Source of the DNA: Planctomycetaceae bacterium | GTDB taxonomy: Bacteria; Planctomycetota; Planctomycetia; Planctomycetales; Planctomycetaceae | Reading direction: 5' to 3' | DNA: 64,000 nucleotides | NCBI GenBank assembly: GCA_021732845.1 | Contig: JAKFUF010000077.1 | Span: 62,001 to 126,000, forward strand | The notes under the pieces: generated by a model | Databases searched by the model: none | What the model saw: the letters and a program-made list of their open reading frames with translations, nothing else | What the model was told of the DNA's origin: nothing | Part shown: positions 46,333 through 55,416 of the stretch, piece by piece | How the letters are laid out: each line of letters starts with the position of its first letter | Position numbering within the stretch: the stretch's first letter is position 1 | Position numbers and translations under genes: made by a program

Positions 46333-49300
46333 ATGCTGTCGTTGCCAAATCTCCCGGCCCTGTTGGACTTGCCGCCAGGGGATCCGCTCGTCGCCGAAAC
46401 GTTGAAGCTGGTCGGCTTCAAGCGCCTGCGCGAGGCTCACTCCCAGTTTCACCGGATTGCTGGTGACGGCACAGAACGTGTCCTGTTCGGCGACACGCTG
46501 CAGGTCCTGTTGATTCTGCTCTCGGAGCATGCCCAGCCCGACCATGCGCTGGTGAACTTCGAGCGGCTCACGCAGACGGTCAGTTCGCGTTCCGATCTGT
46601 TTCTCTACTTCGGCGAGAATCCGCGGGCGGTGGAGATTCTGGTCCGGCTGTTTGTCGGCAGCCAGTTCCTGACAGAAATCGTGCTGCGCAACCCTGGCTA
46701 CATTGAACGCCTGACCCAGCATCAGCGGCTGTCGGAAATCAAAAGTGTTCAGCAGTTGACCCAGGAGTCCGAAGCCTCCATGCAGGGCTGTGCCACCCTT
46801 GATGAGCGGCATGACGCCCTGCGGCGGTTCCAACAATGGGAACTCTTGCGGATCGGCACGTGCGACTTCTTTGGCCTGCTGGACCTGCGGCGTGTGACTG
46901 TGCAACTGTCGCTGCTGGCGGATGCGCTGGTCCAGTCTTGTCTGAACGTCGCCCGGGAGGACTCGGGAGCCCCGGAGGGGGGATTTTCAATTCTGGCGAT
47001 GGGCAAGCTGGGGGGCGAAGAGCTGAATTACAGCTCGGACATCGACCTGGTGTTTCTGGCCGAGGACAACGGCCCGCTCTACTGGCGGCTGGCGCAGCGG
47101 CTGATCAAAGGACTGACCACAGCCACGGGCAACGGGTTTCTGTATCGCGTCGACATGCGTCTGCGGCCGTGGGGGGCCTCGGGAGAACTGGTCAGCCTGC
47201 GGGAAAGCTATCTGGCGTATCTGCAAAGCAACGCGCAAAGCTGGGAAAAACAGGCTCTCTTGAAAGCCCGCGTGATTGCCGGGGACCGCAAACTGGGCCG
47301 CGCATTTTTGAAGGAAGCCGAAGGCCTGGTGTTCAACGAACCCGCCGATGTGCTTCGCGAAAGTGTGCGGGGCATGAAGCTCAAGATCGAGGCGGGGCTG
47401 CAAAAGAAGGGCCGGCAGTGGGGCGAGGTCAAGCTCGGCGAGGGCTCCATTCGCGATGTCGAGTTTGTCTGCCAGTACCTGCAACTGCGACACGGCGGAC
47501 AGGTGCCGGAAGTTCGCAGTTTCAACACGCTGGATGCGCTGGTGCGGCTGACGGACATGGGGATGCTGCATGCCGACGAATACCGCCTGCTGACCGACGG
47601 CTACTGCTTTCTCCGGTCCGTCGAACACTCACTGCAACTGATGCACAACAAGCAGACACATGCACTCCCACAGGAGCCCGAAGAGCTGACGTATCTCGCC
47701 CGTCGGCTCGATTTTTCCGGAGGTCCCGAGTTCCTCGCCCACTATCGGCAGCACTGCACTGCCATTCGCATGGTGTTCGACCGATACCTCGGCTCGCGCG
47801 ACAAGGTGAAGGAGTCGCGTGCGCAGGATCTTGCCCAAGAGTCGAAGCATGCGCTTGCTGAGAGTCCTGCGGGGACGGGACGAAACAGTCCGGGGGTGAC
47901 GCGGCATCTGGCCCGTTTGGAGCGTTCCTACGCCGAGACCTTCAGCGAACCCGACATTGAAATCCATGCCGGACTGGCCGAGCGGATCAGCGATGAAGAG
48001 CAGATCATTGTCGAAGTTTTGCCACTGTCGCTGCCCGATGGCACCACTTCCGGAGACTGGCGGGTCACCATCGTCGGTTTCGATTTTCCGGGCGAGCTGT
48101 CGCACATTTGTGGCCTGATGCTGGTGCATGGCCTGAATATTCTGGACGGCCAGGTCTTCACGTATGAGCCGGCCAGCACGGAGCCGGAGCATCCATCGAA
48201 GTCGCCAAAAGCCGCTGGTCATTCGGAACAGCGGCGGCGCTCGACCCGGCGGCCCGGGCGCAGCGCCCGCGAAGCTGGCCCTGTTCTTCCGCCTGAGGAT
48301 TCGCCAGACCTGCGACAAAAAATTGTCGATGTGTTCACCGTCCGTCCAGAGCGCGGCGCCGCCACGCCGGAACTGTGGAAGCAGTACACCGAAGACCTGC
48401 GGAAGCTGGTGCGGCAACTGGCCAGCGGGCACGCCAAGGAGGCGCAGGGCAGCCTGGTGAAACGCGTGGCTGCCGCGCTCCGCCAAAACCCCGACGCCCC
48501 CACCGGCACGCTGTACCCCGTGCAGATCCAGATCGACAACCTCGCCTCCGAGCATTACACCGTTTTGCAGATCGAAACGCGGGACACGATTGGCTTTCTC
48601 TACGAGCTGAGCAACGCGCTGACGCTCAACGGGGTCAATGTGTCGCGGGTTAGTGTGCAGTCAGCCGGCAATCACATTCGGGACACGCTGTACGTCACCG
48701 ACGAGCAAGGCAAGAAAATCACGGATGCCAACCGCCAGTGGGAACTCCAGGCGGCGCTGGTCCTCATCAAGCATTTCACGCATCTGTTGCCGCATTCTCC
48801 CAACCCCGAAACCGCTCTGCTGCATTTTCGCGAATTTCTAGCCCAACTGTTCCTGCAGCCGGAATGGGCCGACGAGATCGCCACTCTTGAACGCTCCGAT
48901 GTGCTGGACGCCCTGGCCCGCCTGCTGGGTGTCAGCGATTTTCTGTGGAACGATTTTCTGCGAATGCAGCATGCCAATTTGTTCCCCGTCGTGCGGGACA
49001 TCGACAAGCTGGCCACCACCCGGTCCAAGGCCGACCTTGTTGAGGAACTGGCAGCGCTGATGGCGGCGGCAGATTCTCCGGCAAACAGACGGGAGGAACT
49101 GAACGCCTTCAAGGACCGCGAGATGTTCCGTGTGGACATGCGGCACATCTTGGGGCACTCGCAGTCCTTCAGCGATTTTTCCCAGGAACTGACCGACATC
49201 GCCGAAGTGGTCGTGGCTGCGGCGGTCCAGATGGTGGATGCCGAACTGCGGGAGCTGCATGGTGAGCCACGGCTCGGAGTGTCGGAAACGGTCTGCCCTA

Positions 49301-50187
49301 TGGCGGTCTGTGCCCTGGGGAAATGCGGCGGGCGAGAACTAGGGTTTGCGTCCGATATCGAACTGATGTTCGTCTATGCCGGCGAGGGCACGACAACTGG
49401 AGCCACGGTGACCGGGCGGACTGTGGGACCGCAGCCGCTGGGCCGGCATCTGCTCTCCACAGGAGAATATTATGTGAAGCTGGTGGAGGCCGTTTCCCAT
49501 GCCATTCGCGCCCGGCGGGAAGGGATCTTTGAGATCGACCTGCGGCTGCGTCCCTATGGGCGGGCCGGCAGCGCGGCGGTCTCGTTGGAGGCGTTCGAAG
49601 AGTACTTTGCCCCCGATGGTCCCGCCTGGCCGTTCGAGCGCCAGGCGTTGGTGAAGCTCCGGCCGATTGCCGGCGATGCCGTCCTGGGGCGGAAGGTGTC
49701 CGACCGGCGTGACGCCTACCTCTACGCCGGCAAGCCGTTCGACGTGGCGGCCATGCGGGCCATGCGGGAGCGACAGATCCGCCAGCTTGTCACCCCCGGC
49801 CGGTTCAATGCCAAGTTGAGCGCCGGCGGACTGGTGGACATCGAGTACCTCGTGCAGGGGATGCAGATCTCGCATGGCCACGCCCATCCTCATCTGCGGC
49901 ACCCCAACACGCTGCAGGCGATGTCGGCCCTGGTGGTCACGAAACATCTGACAGCGGCTGATTTCAACAGCCTGGCGGCAGCATACCTGTTCATGCGAAA
50001 GCTCATCGGAGCCCTGCGGATTGTCCGTGGCAATGCCCGCGACCTGACGGTGCCCACTCCCGAAAGCGAGGAGTTTTCGTTCCTCGCCGCGCGCCTTGGA
50101 TATGAAGCCTCGTCCGCCCAACTCGCGGCCGAGATCCAGGAGCATGCGGCAAGCGTGCTGGAGATCAGCGAGCGGCTGTTGGGGTGA
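46333..50187 (+). CDS. glnE: Glutamine synthetase adenylyltransferase with inserted ACT domains
   Basis: A 1284-aa enzyme, against about 950 aa for E. coli GlnE. First nucleotidyltransferase half: AMGKLGGEELNYSSDIDLVF (about 222-241). Second half: ALGKCGGRELGFASDIELMF (about 994-1013). Both keep the G-x-x-E-L and SDI(D/E)L metal sites, so both removal and addition of AMP on glutamine synthetase should work. Between them lies about 200 extra residues with two ACT-like units, VTIVGFDFPGELSHICGLML (about 578) and LQIETRDTIGFLYELSNALT (about 745), as in GlnD. ATG at 46333 is the first with family character. The ACT pair suggests direct sensing of glutamine. Confidence 0.93.
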   Translation: MLSLPNLPALLDLPPGDPLVAETLKLVGFKRLREAHSQFHRIAGDGTERVLFGDTLQVLLILLSEHAQPDHALVNFERLTQTVSSRSDLFLYFGENPRAVEILVRLFVGSQFLTEIVLRNPGYIERLTQHQRLSEIKSVQQLTQESEASMQGCATLDERHDALRRFQQWELLRIGTCDFFGLLDLRRVTVQLSLLADALVQSCLNVAREDSGAPEGGFSILAMGKLGGEELNYSSDIDLVFLAEDNGPLYWRLAQRLIKGLTTATGNGFLYRVDMRLRPWGASGELVSLRESYLAYLQSNAQSWEKQALLKARVIAGDRKLGRAFLKEAEGLVFNEPADVLRESVRGMKLKIEAGLQKKGRQWGEVKLGEGSIRDVEFVCQYLQLRHGGQVPEVRSFNTLDALVRLTDMGMLHADEYRLLTDGYCFLRSVEHSLQLMHNKQTHALPQEPEELTYLARRLDFSGGPEFLAHYRQHCTAIRMVFDRYLGSRDKVKESRAQDLAQESKHALAESPAGTGRNSPGVTRHLARLERSYAETFSEPDIEIHAGLAERISDEEQIIVEVLPLSLPDGTTSGDWRVTIVGFDFPGELSHICGLMLVHGLNILDGQVFTYEPASTEPEHPSKSPKAAGHSEQRRRSTRRPGRSAREAGPVLPPEDSPDLRQKIVDVFTVRPERGAATPELWKQYTEDLRKLVRQLASGHAKEAQGSLVKRVAAALRQNPDAPTGTLYPVQIQIDNLASEHYTVLQIETRDTIGFLYELSNALTLNGVNVSRVSVQSAGNHIRDTLYVTDEQGKKITDANRQWELQAALVLIKHFTHLLPHSPNPETALLHFREFLAQLFLQPEWADEIATLERSDVLDALARLLGVSDFLWNDFLRMQHANLFPVVRDIDKLATTRSKADLVEELAALMAAADSPANRREELNAFKDREMFRVDMRHILGHSQSFSDFSQELTDIAEVVVAAAVQMVDAELRELHGEPRLGVSETVCPMAVCALGKCGGRELGFASDIELMFVYAGEGTTTGATVTGRTVGPQPLGRHLLSTGEYYVKLVEAVSHAIRARREGIFEIDLRLRPYGRAGSAAVSLEAFEEYFAPDGPAWPFERQALVKLRPIAGDAVLGRKVSDRRDAYLYAGKPFDVAAMRAMRERQIRQLVTPGRFNAKLSAGGLVDIEYLVQGMQISHGHAHPHLRHPNTLQAMSALVVTKHLTAADFNSLAAAYLFMRKLIGALRIVRGNARDLTVPTPESEEFSFLAARLGYEASSAQLAAEIQEHAASVLEISERLLG

Positions 50188-50738
50188 GGCAATTTTCGAT
50201 TTTCGATGATTGATTTTCGATTGGGTAGGTAGGTAGATGGGAGCAGTCCCCGCAGGGTATCACCCATCCCGTTCGAGCTTGTCTCGATGGATTCGGGCCT
50301 TCGCATTACGAGCCTTTTTTCGACAAATCGGACAAAGTGATTCTTAGGACGGCGGCAAGAATAACTGTCGATTTTTGACGAGCCGCACAGCCAATGAGCC
50401 GGAGGGCCTTAGCCCCCGGTTGGAGGATGATCGGAAGACGCCAACGCCACGAACCGGACGCTAACGCGCGCTAACGCGTGCCGGCTGATGAATCTGCCCT
50501 CAATCGGCGTCCATCCCAAGCAACTTCACCATGTTATTGTTGCCGCGACCCTTAGGCGTGGTGGTCGCCCCGTGTCGGGCTCCGTCATCTGAATCAAGGT
50601 GTCGGTCATGCCGGCATGAGAAAAACCAGCAGCATTCGACGACGACGATGGCCTCTGACATTGCGCGGCAGGCTGATATGATTCTTCGGTGAGCAACGCT
50701 CACCGCCTTTTTACTCCACCGTTTTTTCGATCGCACCC
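50188..50738. repeat. Repeat-rich gene-free interval
   Basis: No gene is supported here. 50271-50310 is a diverged copy of the array module (TTCGAGCTTGTCTCGATGGA then TTCGGGCCTTCGCATTACG). 50398-50422 is a CCGGAGGGCCTTAGCCCCCGG hairpin. 50451-50484 is the inverted second copy of the 34-bp GC-rich repeat found at 46069. A 78-codon minus-strand frame at 50500-50736 lacks protein-like composition. Confidence 0.7.
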
Positions 50739-51734
50739 ATGGCCGTCAACGCTCCGCCGCAGTATTTCAAAGCCGAGGAAGAGTACCGCCGCGCGGGAAC
50801 GCTTCAGGAACAGGTCGACGGCCTTGAGAAGATGCTGGTCCTGCTGCCCAAGCACAAGGCGTCAGAGAAGGTTCAGGCCGATCTGAAGTCGCGGCTCAAG
50901 GATGTCAAAGCCCAGCTCCAGGTTGAAAAATCCACGCCCAAGAAGGTCAAGACCTTCCGCTTTCCGCGACAGGGCGCGGGGCAGGTGATGCTGATCGGCG
51001 GTCCCAACGGCGGCAAGAGCCGCATTCTCAAGGAACTGACAAACGCCGAACCGGAGGTCGCCCCGTATCCGTTCACCACGCGCGAGCCGATGCCCGGCAT
51101 GATGCCGTGGGAGGACATCGTCGTGCAGTTGATCGACACACCACCGATCACCGACAGCCTGTGCGAGCCGTACATGCCGAACCTGATCCGGTCGACGGAT
51201 GCGGTCCTCTTGTGCTTCGACGGCAGTTCGGATGACGCCCCGGAACACACCGCCGAGGTGATCAAGCAGATGGCCGACCGGAAAACCCTGCTGTCCAGCC
51301 AGACCGGCTTCGTCGAAGACGATTTTTCCATGGTCCGCGTCCGCACCCTGCTGACAATCACCCGTGCCGATGATCCCGGCCTGGCCGATCGGCTGGCGTT
51401 CTTTGAAGAGATCTGCCCAGAACAAAAGGACCTGCAACGGGAGCTGGTGGAATTGGATCGCCCCGAATCCGTGGCTGCCCTCAAGAACCGGATCTACGAG
51501 CTGCTCGGCGTGATGCGGTGCTATACCAAGGCCCCCGGAAAACCTGCCGACTACTCGTCGCCGTTCACACTGCCCATTGGCAGCAAAGTTGTGGACCTGG
51601 CAGAAAAAGTGCATCAGGAAATCGGCGAAAAGCTGAAATTCGCCAAGATCTGGCCCTTCGGCAAATCCGACATGAAGACCGTCGGCCGTGACGATGTGCT
51701 GCAGGACCGGGATCTGGTGGAACTTCATACCTGA
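50739..51734 (+). CDS. DRG/Obg-like GTPase with TGS domain
   Basis: A 331-aa protein. N-terminal coiled coil (about 8-60), then a TRAFAC GTPase core: P-loop GGPNGGKS (about 84-91), switch-I region EVAPYPFTTREPMPGMM with the Thr, G3 QLIDTPP (about 127-133) where the canonical DxxG is DTPP, and a C-terminal TGS domain (about 265-331; VVDLAEKVHQEIGEKL). The NKxD motif is replaced by TITRAD-like sequence, so nucleotide choice is uncertain. Resembles archaeal/eukaryotic DRG proteins linked to translation. Confidence 0.88.
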   Translation: MAVNAPPQYFKAEEEYRRAGTLQEQVDGLEKMLVLLPKHKASEKVQADLKSRLKDVKAQLQVEKSTPKKVKTFRFPRQGAGQVMLIGGPNGGKSRILKELTNAEPEVAPYPFTTREPMPGMMPWEDIVVQLIDTPPITDSLCEPYMPNLIRSTDAVLLCFDGSSDDAPEHTAEVIKQMADRKTLLSSQTGFVEDDFSMVRVRTLLTITRADDPGLADRLAFFEEICPEQKDLQRELVELDRPESVAALKNRIYELLGVMRCYTKAPGKPADYSSPFTLPIGSKVVDLAEKVHQEIGEKLKFAKIWPFGKSDMKTVGRDDVLQDRDLVELHT

Positions 51735-51735
51735 A

Positions 51736-51897
51736 GAATGACCCAATGACCAATGAAACAATGACCAATGGAAAAGCGATGCCTCGTTGATCTCGTTTCT
51801 GAAGCAGCGACCAATTTGTCATTTGTCATTTGTCATTTGTCATTTGTCATTTGGATTTCCCCATTGGTCATTAGGACATTGGTCATTGAGTCATTTC
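51736..51897. repeat. 36-nt inverted repeat enclosing five ATTTGTC heptamers
   Basis: 51736-51771 (GAATGACCCAATGACCAATG...) pairs with the reverse complement of 51861-51897. Between them ATTTGTC is repeated five times head-to-tail (51814-51848). A related element is at 61618-61700 (CAAATGGCAAATGGCAAATG). These are non-coding; they fill the space before the VOC gene. Confidence 0.85.
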
Positions 51898-52341
51898 ATC
51901 CGCTATGCCCACACGAACGTCGTCGCCAACGACTGGCAAAAGCTCGCCGACTTTTACTGCACGGTCTTCGCCTGCGAACCAGTCAGCAGCGAGCGTGACC
52001 ACCAGGGGGATAAGTTCGAACGCCTCACGGCAACGCCTGGGGCACATGCCACCGGACGTCATTTGCGTCTGCCAGGCCATGGCGAACATGGTCCGACCCT
52101 GGAAGTGTTTCAGTTTCATCCCAACCACGCCCCGCAGACGCCGAGCCTGATGCGGCCCGGCCTCGCACACCTGGCCTTTGAAGTTTCCGACATTGCGGCG
52201 AAGCGCGCCGAGGTTCTTGAGTGGGGCGGTCGGGATTATGGCGAACAAGTGACGCTGGAAATTCCCGGTGCCGGCAGACTGACGCTGATCTACATGTGCG
52301 ACCCGGAAGGGAACATCATTGAATTGCAGACGTGGGGCTGA
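51886..52341 (+). CDS. VOC superfamily protein (glyoxalase/bleomycin-resistance fold)
   Basis: A 151-aa protein with paired betaalphabetabetabeta units: FIRYAHTNVVANDWQKLADF at the N-terminus and GLAHLAFEVSDIAAKRAEVL in the second half, ending MCDPEGNIIELQTW with the typical metal-ligand Glu. The only start consistent with the family N-terminus is TTG at 51886. Upstream in-frame codons back to 51787 translate the ATTTGTC repeat and are rejected. The specific reaction is unknown. Confidence 0.82.
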   Translation: MSHFIRYAHTNVVANDWQKLADFYCTVFACEPVSSERDHQGDKFERLTATPGAHATGRHLRLPGHGEHGPTLEVFQFHPNHAPQTPSLMRPGLAHLAFEVSDIAAKRAEVLEWGGRDYGEQVTLEIPGAGRLTLIYMCDPEGNIIELQTWG

Positions 52342-52450
52342 GGCTTCTGATGAACGCCACTCGATGCGATCGCCGCATTGATTGCAAAAGCCCCGAACCA
52401 CCGGGATGATGGCGGGTCATGCTTTGCAGTTCACTCATGGGGCGGTTTCG

Positions 52451-53422
52451 ATGGCGCGTTGTCTGGTCACCGGCGGAGCCGGCTTTATCGGGAGTCATCT
52501 CACCGAGTCGCTGCTGGCGTCCGGTCATGAGGTGGTCGTTCTCGACAACCTGTCCACAGGCGCGCCGGATAACCTGAAGGGGGTCAGGGGGCACTCCAAG
52601 CTGGAAATCCGCATCGGGTCGATTACCGATCCGGTGCTGTTGGCGGAAGTGTCGCGCGGTGTCGACCGGATCTATCACCTTGCGGCGGCGGTGGGCGTGA
52701 AGCTCGTCGCCGACGATCCCGTCCGCACGATTGAAACCAATATTTATCCCACGGAACTGCTGCTGCGGCTGGCGGTGCAGGGGAAGACGCGGTTTTTCCT
52801 GGCGTCGACCAGCGAAGTCTACGGCAAGAACTCCAAGGAAGTCTGGACCGAGGACGACGACCTGCAGTTTGGCCCCACCGCCCGGCCGCGCTGGGCCTAC
52901 GGCTGCTCCAAGGCCATCGACGAGTTTCTGGCACTGGCTTACCACCGCAAGTTCGGACTGGAAGTGGTGATCGGCCGGTTCTTCAATGTCGTGGGGCCGC
53001 GGCAGGTGGGCCACTATGGCATGGTTGTGCCACGCTTTGTCGACCAGGCGCTGGAAGGCGGACCGCTGATCGTGTACGACGATGGCGAACAGGTGCGCTG
53101 CTTCGCGCATGTCGCCGAAGTCGTCGACGCCGTGGCTTCACTCATGGAGACGCCCGCCGCCTTCGGCAAGGTCTGCAATATCGGCAGCGACAAACCGGTC
53201 TCCGTCCGACAACTGGCCGAAGCCGTGGCTGAACTGGCCGGCAAAAATGTCGGTCTAAAGTACATTCCCTACACCGAAGCCTACGGGCCGGACTTTGAGG
53301 ATGTTCGCCGCCGTGTGCCGGACGTTTCCCGCCTGAAGGAACTGCTGGGACGGGTGCCGACCATGTCGTTGAAGGCGATTCTGGAAGACATCATCCGGCA
53401 CAAGCGCTCGCAGAAACACTGA
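52451..53422 (+). CDS. NAD-dependent nucleotide-sugar epimerase/dehydratase (extended SDR)
   Basis: A 323-aa Rossmann enzyme. N-terminal [14 protein letters not shown] (GxxGxxG), catalytic Ser-Thr in ASTSEVYG and YxxxK in YGCSKAIDE, and [10 protein letters not shown] typical of UDP-glucuronate decarboxylase/UDP-glucose 4-epimerase relatives. ATG at 52451 starts right before the core; an upstream ATG at 52382 is not family-like. It lies 4 nt before the TrhO-RluA gene and may be co-translated with it. Role: sugar precursor for surface glycans, inferred. Confidence 0.92.
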   Translation: MARCLVTGGAGFIGSHLTESLLASGHEVVVLDNLSTGAPDNLKGVRGHSKLEIRIGSITDPVLLAEVSRGVDRIYHLAAAVGVKLVADDPVRTIETNIYPTELLLRLAVQGKTRFFLASTSEVYGKNSKEVWTEDDDLQFGPTARPRWAYGCSKAIDEFLALAYHRKFGLEVVIGRFFNVVGPRQVGHYGMVVPRFVDQALEGGPLIVYDDGEQVRCFAHVAEVVDAVASLMETPAAFGKVCNIGSDKPVSVRQLAEAVAELAGKNVGLKYIPYTEAYGPDFEDVRRRVPDVSRLKELLGRVPTMSLKAILEDIIRHKRSQKH

Positions 53423-53426
53423 CGCA

Positions 53427-55214
53427 ATGCTCCCCGTCGTCAACATTGCCGCCTACAAGTTTGTCGCTCTCGAAGGGTTGCCGGAGCTGAGGGAGGAACT
53501 GCGCGAACTCACGCGGGTTCAGGAGCTGCGCGGCACGATTCTGCTAAGCCACGAGGGGGTGAACCTGTTCGTGGCTGGCTCGCGGGCGGGCATCGACATC
53601 CTGCTGGCGCGGCTGCGAGCAATCGCCGGAGTGGAGGACCTGGAGGTCAAGGAGAGCCACAGCCAAAAGCAGCCGTTCAACCGGATGCTGGTCAAAATCA
53701 AGGCCGAGATTATCGCCTTTGGTGTGGAAGGGATCGACCCGCGGCGGCAAACGTCGCGCCGCGTCTCCGCACGCCAGCTCAAACAGTGGCTCGATGAGGG
53801 CCGGCCGGTCACGCTGCTGGACACCCGCAATGACTTCGAGGTCGAGACCGGCACATTCAAGCAGGCGCTGGCGATCGGCATTGACGACTTTCGCGAGTTT
53901 CCGCAGGCGGTCAAAGAGTTGCCCGCGCATTTGAAGCAGCAGCCGGTCGTGACGTTTTGTACTGGCGGCATCCGCTGTGAGAAGGCGGCCCCGTATCTGG
54001 AACGCGAAGGCTTTGCTGATGTTTATCAGCTTGATGGCGGCATCCTGAAGTATTTTGAGGAATGCGGCGATGCCCACTACGACGGGCTGTGCTTTGTCTT
54101 CGACCAGCGCGTGGCTCTCGACGCCAAGCTGCAGGAGCGCGAACTCAAGGTCTGCTTTGTCTGCCAGGCGATCGTGCCGGTGATGGACCAACGCTCGTTC
54201 AAGTATGTCGCAGGCCAGTCCTGTCCGGCGTGCTACCGGTCGGCAAAGGAAACACAGGAAGAGTTGCAGCGCAGGCGGCAGGCCGCGATTCACGCGCTGA
54301 TGTCGCCCCTGCCCGGCAGCGCGCCGTATGAAAACATCCGCCCGTTGAGCGTTCCCCTGCGTCTGGATGGCAGCGAACTGCTGGATTTTCTGGAGTCGAT
54401 GCGGACGCACTACACCCGCGAAGACTGGCGGCAATCGTGTCTGGAAGGCCGCCTGCTGCTGAAGGACGAGCTGGTCCTGCCAGGCCGGATCGTGCGCTCT
54501 GGAGAGCGGTTCTATCACAAGACTCCGGCGGCCAGTGAACCGGATGTCGCCGCCAATATCGAGATCCTGCATGAAGACGACGCGATCGTTGTCCTCAACA
54601 AGCCTGCGCCGCTGCCGATGCATCCCTGCGGCCGGTTCAACCGCAATTCGCTGACGTATGTCCTCGAGCAGGTCTACCGACCACTCAAACCCCGTCCGGC
54701 ACACCGTCTCGACGCCGACACATCGGGCGTCGTCGTGTTCAGCAAGACGCGCGAGGTCGCCCGCGTGCTGCAGCCACAGTTTGAAGCGGGGGAAGTTCGC
54801 AAGACGTACGTGGCGCGTGTGCATGGACGGCCACCCGAAGCGGCCTTTGAGTGTCATGCCCCGATCCAAATGGACCCGGGGCCGGAGGGCGTGCGAATTC
54901 CCGATGAAGCGGGTGTACCCGCGAGCACCCTGTTCCGTGTCATTCCCGATGGTCCGGACCGTCCCGACGACGGCACAACCCTCTTGGAAGCGCGGCCGCT
55001 CACGGGCCGCACCAACCAGATCCGCGCCCATCTGTGGCATCTCGGTTTTCCCATCGTGGGGGACCCGATCTACCGGCAGAACCAGCAACTCGGCACATTG
55101 CGGACACTGTCGATCGGCGACCCGCCGTTGTGCCTGCATGCGGCCAGGCTGGAGTTTGTTCATCCCTTGAGTGGCGAGCAGGTGGAATTCACCGCACCTG
55201 CGCCTGTTTGGTGA
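53427..55214 (+). CDS. Fusion of TrhO-type rhodanese (tRNA U34 hydroxylase) and RluA-type pseudouridine synthase
   Basis: A 595-aa protein. Part 1 (1-285): acylphosphatase-like start ILLSHEGVNLFVAGS, rhodanese domain LLDTRNDFEVETGTF with active loop CTGGIRC (about 178-184), and a Cys cluster CFVC...CPAC, all features of TrhO/YceA, which forms 5-hydroxyuridine at tRNA position 34. Part 2 (about 300-595): S4-like segment, then RluA catalytic HRLDADTSG (about 427-435, Asp is the nucleophile) and GRTNQIRAHL. Both active sites look intact. Start is 4 nt after the epimerase stop. A dual RNA-modification enzyme is the straightforward reading; RNA targets of part 2 are unknown. Confidence 0.92.
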   Translation: MLPVVNIAAYKFVALEGLPELREELRELTRVQELRGTILLSHEGVNLFVAGSRAGIDILLARLRAIAGVEDLEVKESHSQKQPFNRMLVKIKAEIIAFGVEGIDPRRQTSRRVSARQLKQWLDEGRPVTLLDTRNDFEVETGTFKQALAIGIDDFREFPQAVKELPAHLKQQPVVTFCTGGIRCEKAAPYLEREGFADVYQLDGGILKYFEECGDAHYDGLCFVFDQRVALDAKLQERELKVCFVCQAIVPVMDQRSFKYVAGQSCPACYRSAKETQEELQRRRQAAIHALMSPLPGSAPYENIRPLSVPLRLDGSELLDFLESMRTHYTREDWRQSCLEGRLLLKDELVLPGRIVRSGERFYHKTPAASEPDVAANIEILHEDDAIVVLNKPAPLPMHPCGRFNRNSLTYVLEQVYRPLKPRPAHRLDADTSGVVVFSKTREVARVLQPQFEAGEVRKTYVARVHGRPPEAAFECHAPIQMDPGPEGVRIPDEAGVPASTLFRVIPDGPDRPDDGTTLLEARPLTGRTNQIRAHLWHLGFPIVGDPIYRQNQQLGTLRTLSIGDPPLCLHAARLEFVHPLSGEQVEFTAPAPVW

Positions 55215-55365
55215 TTATTCTGGCAATCAATGATGTCGTCTTGTGATATGAACAAGGATGAATTTCACAATTAGACGGCGATCATTTTGTCCCGCCTCGC
55301 TTGTCGAAGTGGTTGACGACCGTTGCACCACGAAAGCCTGCGCCCGTAGTGCATAGGCCCGGCAA

Positions 55366-55386
55366 CCACCGAGATGAACTCGGTGG
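55366..55386. repeat. Array-type hairpin CCACCGAG/CTCGGTGG
   Basis: CCACCGAG-ATGAA-CTCGGTGG, identical to a module of the 37.5-39.7 kb array; it follows a CGTAGTGCATAGGCCC remnant of another module. It lies 31 nt before the glycosyltransferase start. The interval 55215-55416 has no gene. Confidence 0.8.
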
Positions 55387-55416
55387 GGGAGCCAAAAATC
55401 AAGTTTGAGATCCGAT

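Noticed and set aside
50500-50736. Small minus-strand frame (78 codons) upstream of the GTPase gene
   Set aside because: No ribosome site, mixed composition, lies in repeat-rich DNA.
51814-51848. CRISPR-like or coding use of the ATTTGTC heptamers
   Set aside because: Seven-base tandem repeats without spacers; in frame they would encode a repetitive hydrophobic leader not found in VOC proteins.
53544-55163. Long minus-strand frame (539 codons) opposite the TrhO-RluA gene
   Set aside because: Antisense shadow; composition rich in Arg/Gln/His without motifs.
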